Shown: one piece after another, positions 5,370 to 5,819 of the stretch
Numbering within the stretch: position 1 is the stretch's first letter
Layout: the number at the start of each line of letters is the position of its first letter
Source of the DNA: Paucimonas sp.
GTDB taxonomy: Bacteria > Pseudomonadota > Gammaproteobacteria > Burkholderiales > Burkholderiaceae_D
NCBI GenBank assembly: GCA_029266815.1
Contig: JAQSWC010000139.1
Span: 1 to 5,819 of the forward strand
DNA length: 5,819 nt
Direction: 5' to 3'
Made by a program: the position numbers and the translations under genes
The notes under the pieces: model-generated
Seen by the model: only the letters and a program-made list of their open reading frames with translations
Databases searched by the model: none
Told to the model about the DNA's origin: nothing

Positions 5370-5819
5370 GTGAAATTTTCACGCATTATCATCGTGTCGA
5401 CAGCGATAGCAATTCCGATGACCGGAAACGCTGCGGAATTCGAGGACTATGGCCGAGTAGTCAATGCAACGCCTCAAGTCGAACAGTTCAATCAGCCTCG
5501 GCAGGAGTGTCATACCGAGTACGTGCCGGTACAACGCCAGCAACGTAGTGCCGGCGGCGCGATTGTCGGCGGCATTGCGGGCGGGCTGCTCGGCGCCCAG
5601 ATCGGCGGCGGTAGTGGACGAACCGCGGCAACTGCGGCGGGTGCGATTGCGGGCACCATAGTCGGCGACCGTATCGATAACAGCGATAGCGCGGTCGTAA
5701 CGGAAGAGCCGGTACGCCGGTGCCGCAGCATAGACCGTTGGGAATCCCGCACGGTGGGCTATAACGTCACCTATGAATACCGCGGGCGAACCTATACGAC
5801 TTCCCTGCCCTATGATCCC
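5370..5819 (+). CDS. Secreted glycine-zipper (2TM) envelope protein, 3' truncated by the window edge
   Basis: The first 150 residues are present and the frame is open at the right edge. Residues 1-22 form a signal peptide: KFSR, a hydrophobic stretch IIIVSTAIAI, then a cut likely after GNAA. No lipobox cysteine follows, so unlike SlyB it is not predicted to be a lipoprotein. Residues 60-102 are the glycine zipper: Gly63, 67, 71, 75, 79 and 83 fall exactly every fourth position, then a second run with Gly91, 95 and 99. This is the pattern of the glycine-zipper 2TM family related to the Rickettsia 17-kDa antigen. Cys47 (RQECHTEYVPV) and Cys118 (VRRCRSIDRWE) flank the zipper and could form a disulfide in the periplasm. 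The YEYRGRTYTTSLPYDP block (135-150) is usual near the C-terminus in this family, so probably only a short tail is missing. The likely location is the periplasm or outer membrane; the role is unknown. Confidence 0.88.
   Translation, partial: MKFSRIIIVSTAIAIPMTGNAAEFEDYGRVVNATPQVEQFNQPRQECHTEYVPVQRQQRSAGGAIVGGIAGGLLGAQIGGGSGRTAATAAGAIAGTIVGDRIDNSDSAVVTEEPVRRCRSIDRWESRTVGYNVTYEYRGRTYTTSLPYDP

Noticed and set aside
5400..5690. Direct repeat ACAGCGATAGC at 5400-5410 and 5680-5690
   Set aside because: Eleven bases within one coding region, 280 bp apart and with unrelated flanks; most likely chance.

Overview
The window is an ordinary chromosomal housekeeping region of a Proteobacterium, most likely a betaproteobacterium. 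I infer this from the moderate G+C content, from MurJ, S20 and Uup proteins that read as close relatives of the Escherichia coli ones, and from the rpsT/murJ/sirB1 arrangement I associate with that class. The genus cannot be fixed from the sequence alone. There is no mobile element, CRISPR array or phage gene, and no clearly new multi-gene system.

Layout from left to right. Positions 1-72 hold the last codons of an unidentified plus-strand gene. It faces rpsT (ribosomal protein S20, minus strand, 164-427), and a strong bidirectional intrinsic terminator (86-118) plus a second GC-rich hairpin (131-151) lie between them. A 191-bp divergent region (428-618) carries a well-formed rpsT promoter, a terminator-like hairpin with T runs on both strands, and a TATAAT box only 8 bp before the murJ start. 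murJ (619-2175) encodes the lipid II flippase. After a 50-nt gap and a hairpin over the murJ stop codon comes a SirB1-family transglutaminase-like/TPR protein (2226-3065). It converges with uup (3077-4993, minus strand), an ABC-F ATPase, with only 11 bp between the two stop codons.

To the right of uup, and divergent from it, lies a tRNA-Arg gene with anticodon CCT and encoded CCA (5124-5198). Its own TATAAT box is at 5079-5084. The window ends inside a gene for a secreted glycine-zipper (2TM) envelope protein (5370 to the right edge), which has a GTG start and a strong Shine-Dalgarno sequence.

Functionally the genes serve translation (S20, tRNA-Arg, the ribosome-associated ABC-F protein Uup) and the cell envelope (MurJ, the glycine-zipper protein). 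SirB1 has no settled role. The observations most worth a second look are in the non-coding parts: a possibly leaderless murJ mRNA, the hairpin isolated between the two divergent promoters, the hairpin over the murJ stop codon, and the near-touching convergent 3' ends of sirB1 and uup.
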